DNA of 64,000 nt from Pseudoalteromonas sp. UG3-2 (GTDB taxonomy: Bacteria > Pseudomonadota > Gammaproteobacteria > Enterobacterales > Alteromonadaceae), in the NCBI RefSeq assembly GCF_037120705.1, contig NZ_JAWLJU010000002.1:248001-312000 (forward strand), given 5' to 3'. The position numbers were made by a program, and so were the translations under genes. Below are positions 53,227-62,212 of the stretch, piece after piece. How positions within the stretch are numbered: position 1 is the first letter of the stretch; each line of letters starts with the position of its first letter. The notes beneath the pieces are model-generated. The model searched no databases. It was not told where the DNA came from and saw nothing but the letters and a program-made list of their open reading frames with translations.

Positions 53227-54489
53227 ATGAACCGAGCACGCATCATTCTCGCTATGGCAGCAAGTTACTTCCTCTTTGCTATTTTGCTCAATAGCGTGGG
53301 TACAGTAATTTTGCAATCGATTCATAGTTTTAATGTCAGTAAAGCGGAAGCGGCGACGCTAGAGGCGTTTAAAGATCTGCCCATCGCCATTGTGTCTTTC
53401 TTAGTGGCCTCCTTTATCCCTCGGGTGGGCTTTAAAATTGCCCTTACGCTGGTTTTAGTGCTGGTGAGCTTAGTGTGCGCGCTCACTCCGATTATTGCTG
53501 AGTTTTGGGTATTAAAGTTGGTTTTCGCTGCGGTTGGATCTGCGTTTGCGGTGGTTAAGGTATCGGTGTACGCCTTAGTGGGGCAAGTAACCGAGGGCAG
53601 TAATCAGCACTCTAGCTTACTCAACTTCATTGAAGGCGTCTTTATGCTCGGGGTACTGGGTGGTTATTGGGTGTTTGCTGCTTTTATTGACACCAGCACC
53701 TTAGAGCCCAGTTGGTTACATGTCTATTTTGTTTTAGCTGTGCTCAGTGCTATCACGGCGTTTATTGTTTGGATCTCGCCTATCGCTAAGCCAGAGCGGC
53801 AACAAGTCACCGAATCGCCTCTGCAAGCGTTCTTATCCATGCTTAAGCTGGTGGCCAAGCCATTGGTGTTAGTCTTTGTTATTTCAGCATTTTTATACGT
53901 GCTCATTGAACAAAGCATTGGCACTTGGCTGCCAACGTTTAACAATGAAATTTTAGCGCTACCGGTGGATATTAGCGTACAAATCACCAGTGTTTTTGCT
54001 GCTTGCTTAGCGCTTGGGCGCCTAGGTGCAGGGGCAATATTAACCAAAGTGCATTGGTACATCGTATTAAATGTCTGCGTGTTTGCCATGGCGGCATTGG
54101 TGTTATTAACCTTACCCATGACTGAGCTGGTTGATCAAACGCCCATTCAGTCCCTCTTCGATGCCCCTTTAGTGGCGTTTCTAATGCCCCTAATAGGTTT
54201 ATTTATGGCGCCTATTTATCCGGTTATTAATTCGGTGATGCTCAGCAGCTTGCCCACCACTCAACACGCCGCGATGACTGGACTAATTGTGGTGTTCTCG
54301 GCTCTAGGCGGCAGCACCGGCTCAATGATAACCGGGATCGTATTTGAACAATTCGGTGGACAGCAAGCGTTTTATGGTGCACTGGTGCCCATGGCTATCA
54401 TTGTTGTGTGCTTGTTCTTTTTTAAAATTATGAGTGATTCAACCAAATTGGCACAGGATAAAGCCAATCTGCAACATGAAGTGAGTTAA
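53227..54489 (+). CDS. MFS sugar permease, probable trehalose importer
   Basis: This is a 420-residue major facilitator with about 12 membrane helices (first at about 5-27). N- and C-terminal halves show MFS patterns such as GFKIALTLVLVLVSLVCALT and LALGRLGAGAILTKVHW (a DxxGRRxx-like loop is not exact). The trehalase gene starts five bases after its stop and a LacI operator precedes it, so it probably carries trehalose across the inner membrane intact, as the trehalase has no signal peptide. A different disaccharide cannot be excluded from sequence alone. Confidence 0.88.
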   Translation: MNRARIILAMAASYFLFAILLNSVGTVILQSIHSFNVSKAEAATLEAFKDLPIAIVSFLVASFIPRVGFKIALTLVLVLVSLVCALTPIIAEFWVLKLVFAAVGSAFAVVKVSVYALVGQVTEGSNQHSSLLNFIEGVFMLGVLGGYWVFAAFIDTSTLEPSWLHVYFVLAVLSAITAFIVWISPIAKPERQQVTESPLQAFLSMLKLVAKPLVLVFVISAFLYVLIEQSIGTWLPTFNNEILALPVDISVQITSVFAACLALGRLGAGAILTKVHWYIVLNVCVFAMAALVLLTLPMTELVDQTPIQSLFDAPLVAFLMPLIGLFMAPIYPVINSVMLSSLPTTQHAAMTGLIVVFSALGGSTGSMITGIVFEQFGGQQAFYGALVPMAIIVVCLFFFKIMSDSTKLAQDKANLQHEVS

Positions 54490-54493
54490 TCCT

Positions 54494-56008
54494 ATGCAGT
54501 ACCAATCGAGCTTTTATAGCAGCAAATTGTTTAAAGCGGTGCAACAAGCGGGCATTTTTGCCGATAGCAAAACCTTTGCAGACGCAGTCGCGAATAGTCC
54601 CGTTGATGAAATCGAAGCGCAATTTGCATTACAGCAACCTAAAGGACAGGATTTGCTTACGTTTGTGCAAGCACACTTTTCCTTTCAAGCGGCGACAGAG
54701 TTACAGGCGTTACCAAGATTGAGCAATGCAAAACAATACATCGCCGAGCTTTGGCAGCGCTTATCACGCCAGCCCAGTGTCACAACTAAAGGTTCGCTAC
54801 TGCCATTACCACATCCATATGTAGTACCGGGTGGCCGCTTTAATGAAATTTACTATTGGGACAGCTATTTTACCGCGCTGGGCCTGATGGATGTTGGCCG
54901 CGAAGATTTAGTCGCCGGCATGCTCAATAACTTTATTAGCTTAATTGCGAGTTTTGGGCATGTGCCCAATGGTAATCGTGACTATTATCAGAGTCGTTCA
55001 CAGCCGCCGGTCACCGCCTTGATGGTGGATTTGCTGTGGCAACAAATAAGTGAAGACGACGCTTGGTTAGAGACGGTTACGGATGCGTTAGAAAAAGAGT
55101 ATGCTTTTTGGATGGCGGTTGATGACAAAGGAGCAGAGCAAGTAGCGCAGCGCCGAGTGGTTCACATGCCTTGTGGCGGGCGATTGAACCGTTATTGGGA
55201 TCCGCTGCAGTTGCCAAGGCCGGAATCTTTTAAAGAAGACTTGGAGCTTGCGCAATCAGCGCCAAACCCTGACATCTTATATCAACACATTCGTGCTGCG
55301 TGTGAATCGGGGTGGGATTTTAGCAGCCGCTGGCTCGCCGATCCCCAAACCCTAAGTAGCATTCGCACCACGGACATTATTCCGGTTGATTTAAATGCCT
55401 TGATGTTATTGCTAGAACAACAACTTGAAAAGTGCTGGTCAAATCTGGCAAAGCCTCATCAAGCTAAGCACTATGGTAAACTGGCAGAAAAAAGACAGGC
55501 CTTGTTGCAACAGTATTTTTGGTGTGAACAGGGGGGCTGGTACTACGATCTTGAACTCAGTGATTATAGCCGTGCCAAGGTTTGCTCTTTGGCGGCAACA
55601 GCGGTGTTATTTGCCAAGGTACCGACCCCGCAGCAAGCACAAAAGATGGCTGCTAACATTGAGCGTCGGTTTCTTAAACAAGGCGGCTTAGTGACCACTT
55701 TAAACCACACCGAGCAACAATGGGATGCCCCTAATGGCTGGGCGCCACTGCAGTGGTTTGCCGTGGCAGGACTGGCACATTATGGCCAGACCAAGCTAGC
55801 AGAGGCCATTATGCGGGCTTGGCTGTACGCCGTTGAAACTGGCTTTGAGCACCATGGTTGCTTATTGGAGAAGTACAATGTTGAGCATCCAGAACAACGG
55901 GCAAGCGGTGGCGAGTATGTGGTACAACAAGGCTTTGGCTGGACTAATGGCGTAAGTAGTCGTTTTTACCACTTGCTAGAAAACGGTTTTGATACGCTTT
56001 CGGGCTAA
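54494..56008 (+). CDS. GH37 alpha,alpha-trehalase, cytoplasmic (TreF-like)
   Basis: This enzyme hydrolyses trehalose to two glucose molecules. The 504-residue product has no signal peptide. Both GH37 signatures are present: PGGRFNEIYYWDSY (about residues 112-125) and QWDAPNGWAPLQW (about residue 410). The acid and base residues are the Asp of SGWDFSSRW (D275) and the Glu of LLEKYNVE (E459), by alignment to the E. coli enzyme's D312 and E496. GGEYVVQQGFGWTNGV near the C-terminus is also typical. It is co-transcribed with the MFS gene. Its last 65 bases overlap the 3' end of the convergent araC-type gene. Confidence 0.95.
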   Translation: MQYQSSFYSSKLFKAVQQAGIFADSKTFADAVANSPVDEIEAQFALQQPKGQDLLTFVQAHFSFQAATELQALPRLSNAKQYIAELWQRLSRQPSVTTKGSLLPLPHPYVVPGGRFNEIYYWDSYFTALGLMDVGREDLVAGMLNNFISLIASFGHVPNGNRDYYQSRSQPPVTALMVDLLWQQISEDDAWLETVTDALEKEYAFWMAVDDKGAEQVAQRRVVHMPCGGRLNRYWDPLQLPRPESFKEDLELAQSAPNPDILYQHIRAACESGWDFSSRWLADPQTLSSIRTTDIIPVDLNALMLLLEQQLEKCWSNLAKPHQAKHYGKLAEKRQALLQQYFWCEQGGWYYDLELSDYSRAKVCSLAATAVLFAKVPTPQQAQKMAANIERRFLKQGGLVTTLNHTEQQWDAPNGWAPLQWFAVAGLAHYGQTKLAEAIMRAWLYAVETGFEHHGCLLEKYNVEHPEQRASGGEYVVQQGFGWTNGVSSRFYHLLENGFDTLSG

Positions 56009-56855
56009 TATTAAACGCTTGTTTAAATGCCCGGCTAAATTGACTGGGGTGCTTAAACCCCAGTGCAAAACTCACCGCAGTGACTTGTATGCCTTGCTTT
56101 AGTTTTTGTTTGGCATGGTTTAATTTTCTTGCTTGTAGCCATTGCTGTGGCGTGGTATTGAAATAATGGCGAAACTGAGCAAAGAAACGACTGCGGCTCA
56201 TACAGCTTAGTTTACAGAGTTTATCAACATCCAGCGGTTCCTCTAGGTGGCTTTCCATATAATTAAGTGCGTGATGCAGCCCGGATTTGTCTGGGCTTTG
56301 CTGTGCCACAGTCAATAGTAAGTCACGACTTTGTTGTTGCAGTAATCGGGCGATCAACTCTTCCATGGCGAGATCAATAAAGTAGCTGCGATTTGGATCA
56401 TTTTCAATAAATAGATGCAGTAAACGGCTTAAACAGTGCTGTGTTTGCCAATTGTGCTCGGTGTGCACTAAGGTATCTTGATAATGGATTAAGTCATCAT
56501 CGTGGCGCCTCATGCGCTCACTCACTTGCGCAATCTTATCGCGGCTGATTTCAATGGCAAGACAGCTAGTGGGGGATTGCAAAGACGCCTCTGGAAAGTC
56601 GATATACACAGCTTGTTGCGGAGCGAGTACAAAGCTTTGCTGGGGTAGAAAAGCTTGGTGATAATTGCAATCATCGACATGCATGACCTTTTTGCCACTT
56701 ATCATGGCGCAGAATAACACTTCACTGGCGGCCAGTTTGACCCCATGACTTGGCTCATAGGTATCGTAAACACTGAGTTCAGCATCGGTTGCCGCAAAAC
56801 TGACTTTATTTTCTACTAACCGTTCTACCTTGGCGCGTTTTTTAGCTAATTGCAC
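55944..56855 (-). CDS. AraC-family transcriptional regulator
   Basis: This 303-residue regulator has an N-terminal cupin-like sensing domain (about 1-190) and a C-terminal double helix-turn-helix (LDVDKLCKLSCMSRSRFFAQ, then VSFALGFKHPSQFSRAFKQA and FNISPKAYQNRF). The GTG start has GGAGAGG four bases upstream. It is divergent from the aldehyde dehydrogenase gene 171 bases away, so it most likely activates that gene in response to an aldehyde or alcohol. The last 21 codons, including the end of the DNA-binding domain, lie antisense to the trehalase 3' end. Confidence 0.92.
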   Translation of the reverse strand: MQLAKKRAKVERLVENKVSFAATDAELSVYDTYEPSHGVKLAASEVLFCAMISGKKVMHVDDCNYHQAFLPQQSFVLAPQQAVYIDFPEASLQSPTSCLAIEISRDKIAQVSERMRRHDDDLIHYQDTLVHTEHNWQTQHCLSRLLHLFIENDPNRSYFIDLAMEELIARLLQQQSRDLLLTVAQQSPDKSGLHHALNYMESHLEEPLDVDKLCKLSCMSRSRFFAQFRHYFNTTPQQWLQARKLNHAKQKLKQGIQVTAVSFALGFKHPSQFSRAFKQAFNISPKAYQNRFLASGKNDYLRH

Positions 56856-57025
56856 TGTGCCTCTCCTTTTTTTGCAATTCGGACTCAGAGTTCAAATTTA
56901 CATACCCATAGTTAAGTTTTTAAGAGGGAACTGGGCTAATGTCAACTGGATAAGGTGAATAAAAGTTAAACAGTGTATTTGGCTTTATTCAACAATAACG
57001 ATAAAAACACGTTGCAGAGGTTACT

Positions 57026-58546
57026 ATGATATACGCAGATCCGAACACCGATGGTGCCGTAGTTAATTTTAAGTCACAGTATGAAAACTTTATCGCGGGA
57101 CAATGGCAACCGCCCGTGTCGGGAAATTACTTTGATAATATTAGCCCGGTTAATGGCAAAGCGTTTTGCAAAATTCCACGCTCAGATCATCAAGATATTG
57201 CATTAGCGCTGGATGCCGCCCATGAGGCGAAATCGGCTTGGGGAAAAACCAGTGTCACTGAGCGCAGTAATACGTTATTAAAAATTGCCGACAGAATTGA
57301 CGCCAATCTTGAATACCTTGCCGTTGCTGAGACTTGGGACAATGGTAAGGCGGTGCGCGAGACACTGGCAGCTGATGTGCCATTGGCGGCGGACCATTTT
57401 CGTTACTTTGCCGGTTGCATCCGTGCCCAAGAGGGGGCGATTGGCGAGATTGATGAGACCACCGTCGCCTATCACTTTCATGAACCGCTAGGCGTGGTCG
57501 GGCAAATTATCCCATGGAACTTTCCCTTACTGATGGCAGCGTGGAAGCTCGCTCCAGCATTGGCTGCAGGCAATTGTGTGGTACTTAAGCCAGCTGAGCA
57601 AACTCCTGTATCTATCTTACTATTTATGGAGCTGATAGCGGATCTGCTGCCAGATGGTGTGGTTAATATTGTTAATGGCTTTGGCGCTGAAGCAGGCGAA
57701 GCGCTGGCAACCAGCGATAGAATCGCCAAAATTGCATTTACCGGTTCAACGCCAGTGGGCTCGAAAATTCTCGAGTGTGCGGCTAAAAACATCATTCCTT
57801 CCACGGTGGAGCTTGGCGGCAAGTCACCAAATATTTTCTTCAGTGACGTCATGCAAGCCGACGATGAGTATTTAAGTAAATGCATCGAAGGTGCGGTGTT
57901 AGCTTACTTTAACCAAGGTGAGGTATGCACTTGTCCGTCGCGTTTATTTGTGCAAGAAGACATTTATGACGACTTTATTGCCAAGGTAGTGGCTCGTACG
58001 CAGGCAATAAAACGGGGCAACCCATTAGATACTGACACCATGGTTGGGGCGCAGGCATCAAAAGCACAGTTCGATAAAATCTTGAGCTACATCGATATCG
58101 GTAAGCAAGAAGGAGCTGAGGTGTTGATTGGCGGAGGAGTGGAGCAACTGAGCGGCGATCATCAGGCAGGTTATTATATTCAACCGACCTTGCTAAAAGG
58201 CCACAATCAGATGCGCGTATTCCAAGAAGAAATTTTTGGTCCGGTGATCTCCTTGTCGACCTTTAAAGATGAGCAAGAAGCACTGGAGCTGGCTAACAGC
58301 TCTGAGTTTGGACTCGGTGCCGGAGTTTGGACCAGAGACATGAATCGCGCTTATCACTTTGGCCGCAATATTGAAGCGGGTAGGGTATGGACAAACTGTT
58401 ACCACATGTACCCAGCGCACGCGGCGTTTGGTGGTTATAAAAAGTCAGGGATCGGTAGAGAAACCCATAAAAAAGCACTTGATCATTACCAGCAGACGAA
58501 AAACATGTTGGTAAGTTACAGTACCAGCCCTCTGGGTTTCTTTTAA
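57026..58546 (+). CDS. NAD-dependent aldehyde dehydrogenase (ExaC/AldB-like)
   Basis: This 506-residue aldehyde dehydrogenase oxidises an aldehyde, probably a short aliphatic one such as acetaldehyde, to the acid. The catalytic Cys is C301 ([12 protein letters not shown]), the general base Glu is E262 ([14 protein letters not shown]), and the NAD-binding residues fall in [11 protein letters not shown]. The N-terminal [20 protein letters not shown] and the C-terminal [20 protein letters not shown] fit the ExaC/AldB group. It stands alone, divergent from the AraC-type regulator. No terminator is clear after it. Confidence 0.93.
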   Translation: MIYADPNTDGAVVNFKSQYENFIAGQWQPPVSGNYFDNISPVNGKAFCKIPRSDHQDIALALDAAHEAKSAWGKTSVTERSNTLLKIADRIDANLEYLAVAETWDNGKAVRETLAADVPLAADHFRYFAGCIRAQEGAIGEIDETTVAYHFHEPLGVVGQIIPWNFPLLMAAWKLAPALAAGNCVVLKPAEQTPVSILLFMELIADLLPDGVVNIVNGFGAEAGEALATSDRIAKIAFTGSTPVGSKILECAAKNIIPSTVELGGKSPNIFFSDVMQADDEYLSKCIEGAVLAYFNQGEVCTCPSRLFVQEDIYDDFIAKVVARTQAIKRGNPLDTDTMVGAQASKAQFDKILSYIDIGKQEGAEVLIGGGVEQLSGDHQAGYYIQPTLLKGHNQMRVFQEEIFGPVISLSTFKDEQEALELANSSEFGLGAGVWTRDMNRAYHFGRNIEAGRVWTNCYHMYPAHAAFGGYKKSGIGRETHKKALDHYQQTKNMLVSYSTSPLGFF

Positions 58547-58908
58547 TATCGAACATAGGTGAGTAGGCTGTCGTCATTGTGAGTTGTGCAGTATGGCATT
58601 GGCGATAGCAATTCAACAATAAAAACCATAAGTAAGTGTGAAAAAATAGCCGTTTAGCCTATTGCGTGTAAGATATGTCTTACTTTATTGAGCGTTAAAT
58701 ATGTTTCTTTAAAAGAGACAGATTGACTTTTGACTAAATGAAACGACTTAGTGTGTTGATATATATAACTTTTTACTGGTTTTCTCGGCAGAGGGGTGGA
58801 ACGGTTGGTGAATTATGTTTATTTAGCGCCGTGCAATGGCTTGTAGAGAGAATAAAAATCGCTAAAGTAGCAGACAACTAATCAAATAATATAGCAAACG
58901 GAGATGCT
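58547..58908 (+). other. 362-base gap with no gene seen
   Basis: This AT-rich gap separates the aldehyde dehydrogenase from a small membrane-protein gene. It holds a weak imperfect stem around 58645-58662 and must contain the promoter of the downstream gene, but I see no convincing RNA, repeat or operator. Confidence 0.5.
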
Positions 58909-59193
58909 ATGTTTAAATTCATTTCTTGGATTTTTTCCATTACCGCCTTTTCTCTGGCCGTTTTCTTCTTAACCCAGTCAAGCTATGGTCTGTTATTTAC
59001 CATGATACTGGCGGGGCTGATTGCCTTACCCAAGCAAACTGCTGAAGTTCAGCCTTTAGGTGTTAGACTTCATGCCAAGCATCTTGTAAAAGAGCATAAA
59101 ACATTGAGCTCCAAAGAAGTCATGAATTTTATTATTGCTTGCTCACTGGCCGGAGCTGGCTTGTTTATGCAATGGCATCACTTTGCTGTATAA
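58909..59193 (+). CDS. Unrecognised small membrane protein (94 aa)
   Basis: I do not recognise this family. The ATG has GGAG upstream, which supports translation. The product has three hydrophobic segments: FISWIFSITAFSLAVFFLTQ (about 4-23), YGLLFTMILAGLIALP (about 26-41) and VMNFIIACSLAGAGLFMQW (about 70-88). A short basic cytosolic loop (GVRLHAKHLVKEHKTLSSKE) lies between the last two. It starts a run of small exported or membrane proteins in an AT-rich region. No function can be assigned. Confidence 0.75.
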   Translation: MFKFISWIFSITAFSLAVFFLTQSSYGLLFTMILAGLIALPKQTAEVQPLGVRLHAKHLVKEHKTLSSKEVMNFIIACSLAGAGLFMQWHHFAV

Positions 59194-59440
59194 GTTGGCA
59201 GGTGTATTGTTTACATTGTCCTCGACAGGTTCTGCTCCCGTCCATGAGTGCCGACTAAGTTATATCAATCAGCATTAAGACTTACTCAATTTGAGGCAGC
59301 AGACTTAACGTTAATGGCATTTAAAATTTCTTATTCACAGCAACAGAAGTGCCAAATCCTTGCCTTGAATAGGGCACTTTAATCAGCGAGTTGGTATTAT
59401 TAACGCCTGCTCTAAAGCACTAATTTTATTTCTTATAAAT

Positions 59441-59563
59441 ATGGGTATTTGGAGTCTGGCTGCGAGACCCTCAAATGATCCTTATATTTCAAGTTTGTAT
59501 AACCAGCTTTTTATATCAGCTCTATTTACAGCAGTCTTTTACCTTGGTAAAAAGCCACAGTAG
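59441..59563 (+). pseudogene. Possible short or decayed membrane-protein gene (40 aa)
   Basis: An open frame from ATG 59441 to TAG 59561-59563 encodes a 40-residue peptide with hydrophobic segments and ends VFYLGKKPQ. The frame stays open upstream to 59369 and the extra residues (KALILFLINMGIWSL) add a membrane-helix-like stretch, but that part has no start codon. It may be a remnant of a longer gene that lost its 5' end, or a true small protein. There is no good ribosome-binding site. The rest of the 464-base gap 59194-59657 holds nothing I can identify. Confidence 0.35.
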
Positions 59564-59657
59564 AGAACACAGTTAAGCAAGTAAGCGTTTTCATAGTTGG
59601 GTAAGTTCACATGTTAGCGTAGTGTTAGTTTTATCCGTTTTGGGGTTAAATTGAAAT

Positions 59658-60062
59658 ATGGAGCAACACAAGGTGTCGGTGGAAGAAAGTAAAGAAACAA
59701 ATAATGCAGTTGAACATACGGAAGATAACAAAGATAAAAATGAGACTGTAACTACTGAATTGAACTTTGAGTTATTGAAGCAATATGCTTGGCTTTCATC
59801 TGTGATAACAGGTGCTGTAGTTATCTTAATCCAACTCAAGGTAATTCAGTTCAATGCTGATTTTTATATCCCATTTATTTGCTTCGGGGCTTCTATTTTA
59901 ATATCACTTTTTGGCCAAGAATTCATAGTTGACTCCTTACTTAAAGGGAAAACAATTTACTGTGTTTCTAATAAAGTTAAAATTTATCGTCACACCTCCA
60001 TGTTTACCTTGTCTTTTGGTGTAGGAATGTTAGCAGCTAACCTTATAAAAGCACTCACTTAA
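59658..60062 (+). CDS. Unrecognised small membrane protein (134 aa)
   Basis: I do not recognise this family. A highly charged, Glu/Asn/Lys-rich cytosolic N-terminus of about 45 residues precedes three probable membrane helices: YAWLSSVITGAVVILIQLKV (about 49-68), FYIPFICFGASILISLFGQ (about 73-91) and SMFTLSFGVGMLAANLIKAL (about 113-132). The start has only a weak site. The opposite-strand frame across the first part is a shadow. It lies in the AT-rich small-protein region and may be recently acquired; the role is unknown. Confidence 0.65.
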   Translation: MEQHKVSVEESKETNNAVEHTEDNKDKNETVTTELNFELLKQYAWLSSVITGAVVILIQLKVIQFNADFYIPFICFGASILISLFGQEFIVDSLLKGKTIYCVSNKVKIYRHTSMFTLSFGVGMLAANLIKALT

Positions 60063-60283
60063 AAATAAAACATTAATACAAAAAAATTCTTGGCTGAGCA
60101 AGTAAACCACTCTGTTTATCCGCACTCAGCTCTAAAATTTGTAATGGTAAAAGCATCTGGGTTCATATCATTGCATTTTGTTGTTTTGTAACTTAGCATA
60201 ATCAATAAGTTTGTACCCGCTATGGGTTTTGCGTGCTCTTTGGTAAGTACGCGCAACTCAATCACCATACTGGAAGTGGAATT

Positions 60284-60442
60284 ATGGAAAAATCAAAAAA
60301 TAAATATACTGCTGGTTGCTTGGTGCTAGTTACTCTAGGCACCTTATTGAGCACGCAAAAACCACTATTTTATTTAGATATCATTATTTTAACTATCGCA
60401 GTAGTGTTTGGTCTAATTGGCTACAGCAAAGGCGAAGAATAA
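60284..60442 (+). CDS. Unrecognised very small membrane protein (52 aa)
   Basis: From the ATG at 60284, which has GTGGA upstream, the product is 52 residues: a Lys-rich start (MEKSKNKYTAG), one long or two short hydrophobic segments (CLVLVTLGTLLS and LFYLDIIILTIAVVFGLIGY), and a charged end. The frame is open further upstream but that part is polar and lacks a site. No family is recognised. Whether it is expressed is uncertain. Confidence 0.5.
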   Translation: MEKSKNKYTAGCLVLVTLGTLLSTQKPLFYLDIIILTIAVVFGLIGYSKGEE

Positions 60443-60559
60443 ACATCCTACGAGTAATAATAAAAAGCCAGAAAGTGGCTCACAGAGCTTGGGCTTAAAA
60501 GCGCTGCCTTTTTGGTCATATTTATCCCATTTTCGGCATTACATAAGTAAGGAACAATT

Positions 60560-61093
60560 ATGAAAATTGGAATTTTATCAATCGCCTTAATGGTCATGGC
60601 AAACTCTGCTCTAGCGGATTGTAAAGTGGCCCTGCAAAAAAGGTTAGAAAAAGACGTAGACCTTAGCTACCAGCAGTTTGATCAAACAAAAGATAGCGGT
60701 TTTAGGCTGCTAGAGCAGTCTGGTTGCTATGCTGAAGCTGCTACTTTGATAAAAAGTTACATTGCTCACAATAACTCAAAAGAAAGCTCATTGACTTGGC
60801 ACTTGGCTCAAATGGAAGGGTTAGCGGGAAATTATCAACAAGCGATTTTTCAGGCAAAAAAAGTACTGAAGCCAAACGAAAACTTAAGTGAGTTTCCAAT
60901 GTATTGGAATGACTTTGTGTTAGGAAACATTGCCTTTTGGTCAAAAGATAAAGACATGCTAAAAAAGCACATGGCTAATATTGAACAAGGAGTGAGCTTT
61001 AAACCTAACCAGATCAATTTAAATTACCTGAATCTACTCCTCACAAATTTCAACTCAAGCTATTTGCAAGCATTAAAGGGACGTGATGCTTAA
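60560..61093 (+). CDS. Exported TPR-like protein of unknown function (177 aa)
   Basis: A signal peptide (ILSIALMVMANSALA, cleavage before DCKVA) and an AAGGA site before the ATG support a real, periplasmic product. The mature part is helical with TPR-like pairs (CYAEAATLIKSYIAHNNSKE, SLTWHLAQMEGLAGNYQQAI, NLNYLNLLLTNFNSSYLQAL), so it probably binds another protein. Two cysteines (in ADCKVAL and SGCYAEA) could form a disulfide. I do not recognise a named family. It ends the small-protein region. Confidence 0.78.
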   Translation: MKIGILSIALMVMANSALADCKVALQKRLEKDVDLSYQQFDQTKDSGFRLLEQSGCYAEAATLIKSYIAHNNSKESSLTWHLAQMEGLAGNYQQAIFQAKKVLKPNENLSEFPMYWNDFVLGNIAFWSKDKDMLKKHMANIEQGVSFKPNQINLNYLNLLLTNFNSSYLQALKGRDA

Positions 61094-61395
61094 CAATCAG
61101 TTAGGTTAAAGACACAAAACAAGTGGTTTTTTAAATCCTAATTGAGTTGTAGGGCGTGTGAACTAGAAATGAAAAAGTAAAGCTTATAAATCACCTGTTG
61201 GTAGCTAAAAAACACAGTAAAAGCATCCTTTGCATGGGGTTTAAGCTTGCCAATAGCTTGGCTCTGTTTAACAATGCTACTTCTAGATTAAAATCATAAT
61301 AAAACTCGAGCGTTGCAAAGTCGCCTCTGCGATGAGCTCAGTAGTGGTGATTGATTTACTTTTTATATTTTTGTTTTTAAAGGTTAATTTGTTTA
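61094..61395 (+). other. 302-base gap with no gene seen
   Basis: This AT-rich gap lies between the TPR-like protein and the amidotransferase gene. I see no open frame, tRNA or strong hairpin; it presumably carries the promoter of the next gene. Confidence 0.5.
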
Positions 61396-62160
61396 ATGTG
61401 TGAGCTACTAGGGATGTCAGCAAACGTCCCCACCGATATTTGTTTTAGCTTTTCTGGCTTGTTAGAGCGCGGTGGCAACACCGGTCCCCATAAAGATGGC
61501 TGGGGGATCACGTTTTATGAGGGCAAAGGCTGTCGTACCTTCAAAGATCCTGAGCCCAGTTGTCAGTCAGAAATCGCGAAACTGGTTAAGGCGTATCCCA
61601 TTAAGAGCGTGTCGGTGATAAGCCATATTCGCCAGGGCAATCGTGGCCGCACCTGCCTAGAGAACACTCACCCATTTACACGTGAGCTGTGGGGACGTGA
61701 GATTACCTATGCTCACAATGGCCAGCTTTCTGATTATAAAGACCTTAAAAGCGAGTTTTATCGCCCCGTAGGTAATACCGATAGCGAATTGGCGTTTTGT
61801 TGGATTTTAGACAAGGTGAGAGAAAAGTACCCAAGCCGGCCAAAAAATATGGTCTCGGTGTTTCGCTATATTGCTAAGCTTGCCCACACCCTACGTGCCA
61901 AAGGGGTGTTTAATATGCTGATCACCGATGGTATTTATGTGCTTGCTTACTGCACCAATAACCTACATTGGATCACCAGACGTGCGCCTTTTGGTAAGGC
62001 AACGTTAATCGATGCCGATATGGTGGTGGATTTTCAGCAGGAAACAACGCCAGATGATGTGGTTACCGTCATCGCTACTCGGCCACTAACCAACGACGAG
62101 CAATGGCAAAAGCTCGAGCCCGGTGAATTTGCTTTGTTTAAACTAGGTGAAAAAGTATAA
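61396..62160 (+). CDS. Class II glutamine amidotransferase, YafJ-like
   Basis: This 254-residue protein is an Ntn-type glutamine amidotransferase domain. The nucleophile Cys is residue 2 (MCELLGMSANVPTD), exposed by removal of Met. The family pattern continues with LLERGGNTGPHKDGWGITFY, SVISHIRQGNRGRTCLENTH, ITYAHNGQLSDY and GNTDSELAFCWIL. It matches YafJ-type proteins, putative glutamine hydrolases with no synthase domain; the acceptor is unknown. It is convergent with the DUF3108 gene across a hairpin at 62170-62207. Confidence 0.92.
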   Translation: MCELLGMSANVPTDICFSFSGLLERGGNTGPHKDGWGITFYEGKGCRTFKDPEPSCQSEIAKLVKAYPIKSVSVISHIRQGNRGRTCLENTHPFTRELWGREITYAHNGQLSDYKDLKSEFYRPVGNTDSELAFCWILDKVREKYPSRPKNMVSVFRYIAKLAHTLRAKGVFNMLITDGIYVLAYCTNNLHWITRRAPFGKATLIDADMVVDFQQETTPDDVVTVIATRPLTNDEQWQKLEPGEFALFKLGEKV

Positions 62161-62169
62161 CGTTATTAC

Positions 62170-62207
62170 CATGACAAGGTTGCTTAGCCAATCATAACCT
62201 TGTCATG
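62170..62207. terminator. Perfect 12-bp hairpin between convergent genes
   Basis: CATGACAAGGTT (62170-62181) pairs perfectly with AACCTTGTCATG (62196-62207). Its place between two convergent stops suggests a shared terminator, though neither strand has a strong U-run. Confidence 0.55.
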
Positions 62208-62212
62208 AACTG

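Noticed and set aside
59591-59839. 82-aa open frame on the minus strand
   Set aside because: It overlaps the plus-strand 134-aa membrane protein gene, whose translation shows an organised charged tail plus three membrane helices. The minus-strand product is Ser/Thr-rich without structure.
46709-61395. Genomic island with attachment sites at tRNA-Leu
   Set aside because: The tRNA is intact and I could not find a repeat of its 3' end or any integrase in the window, so only a synteny break is claimed.
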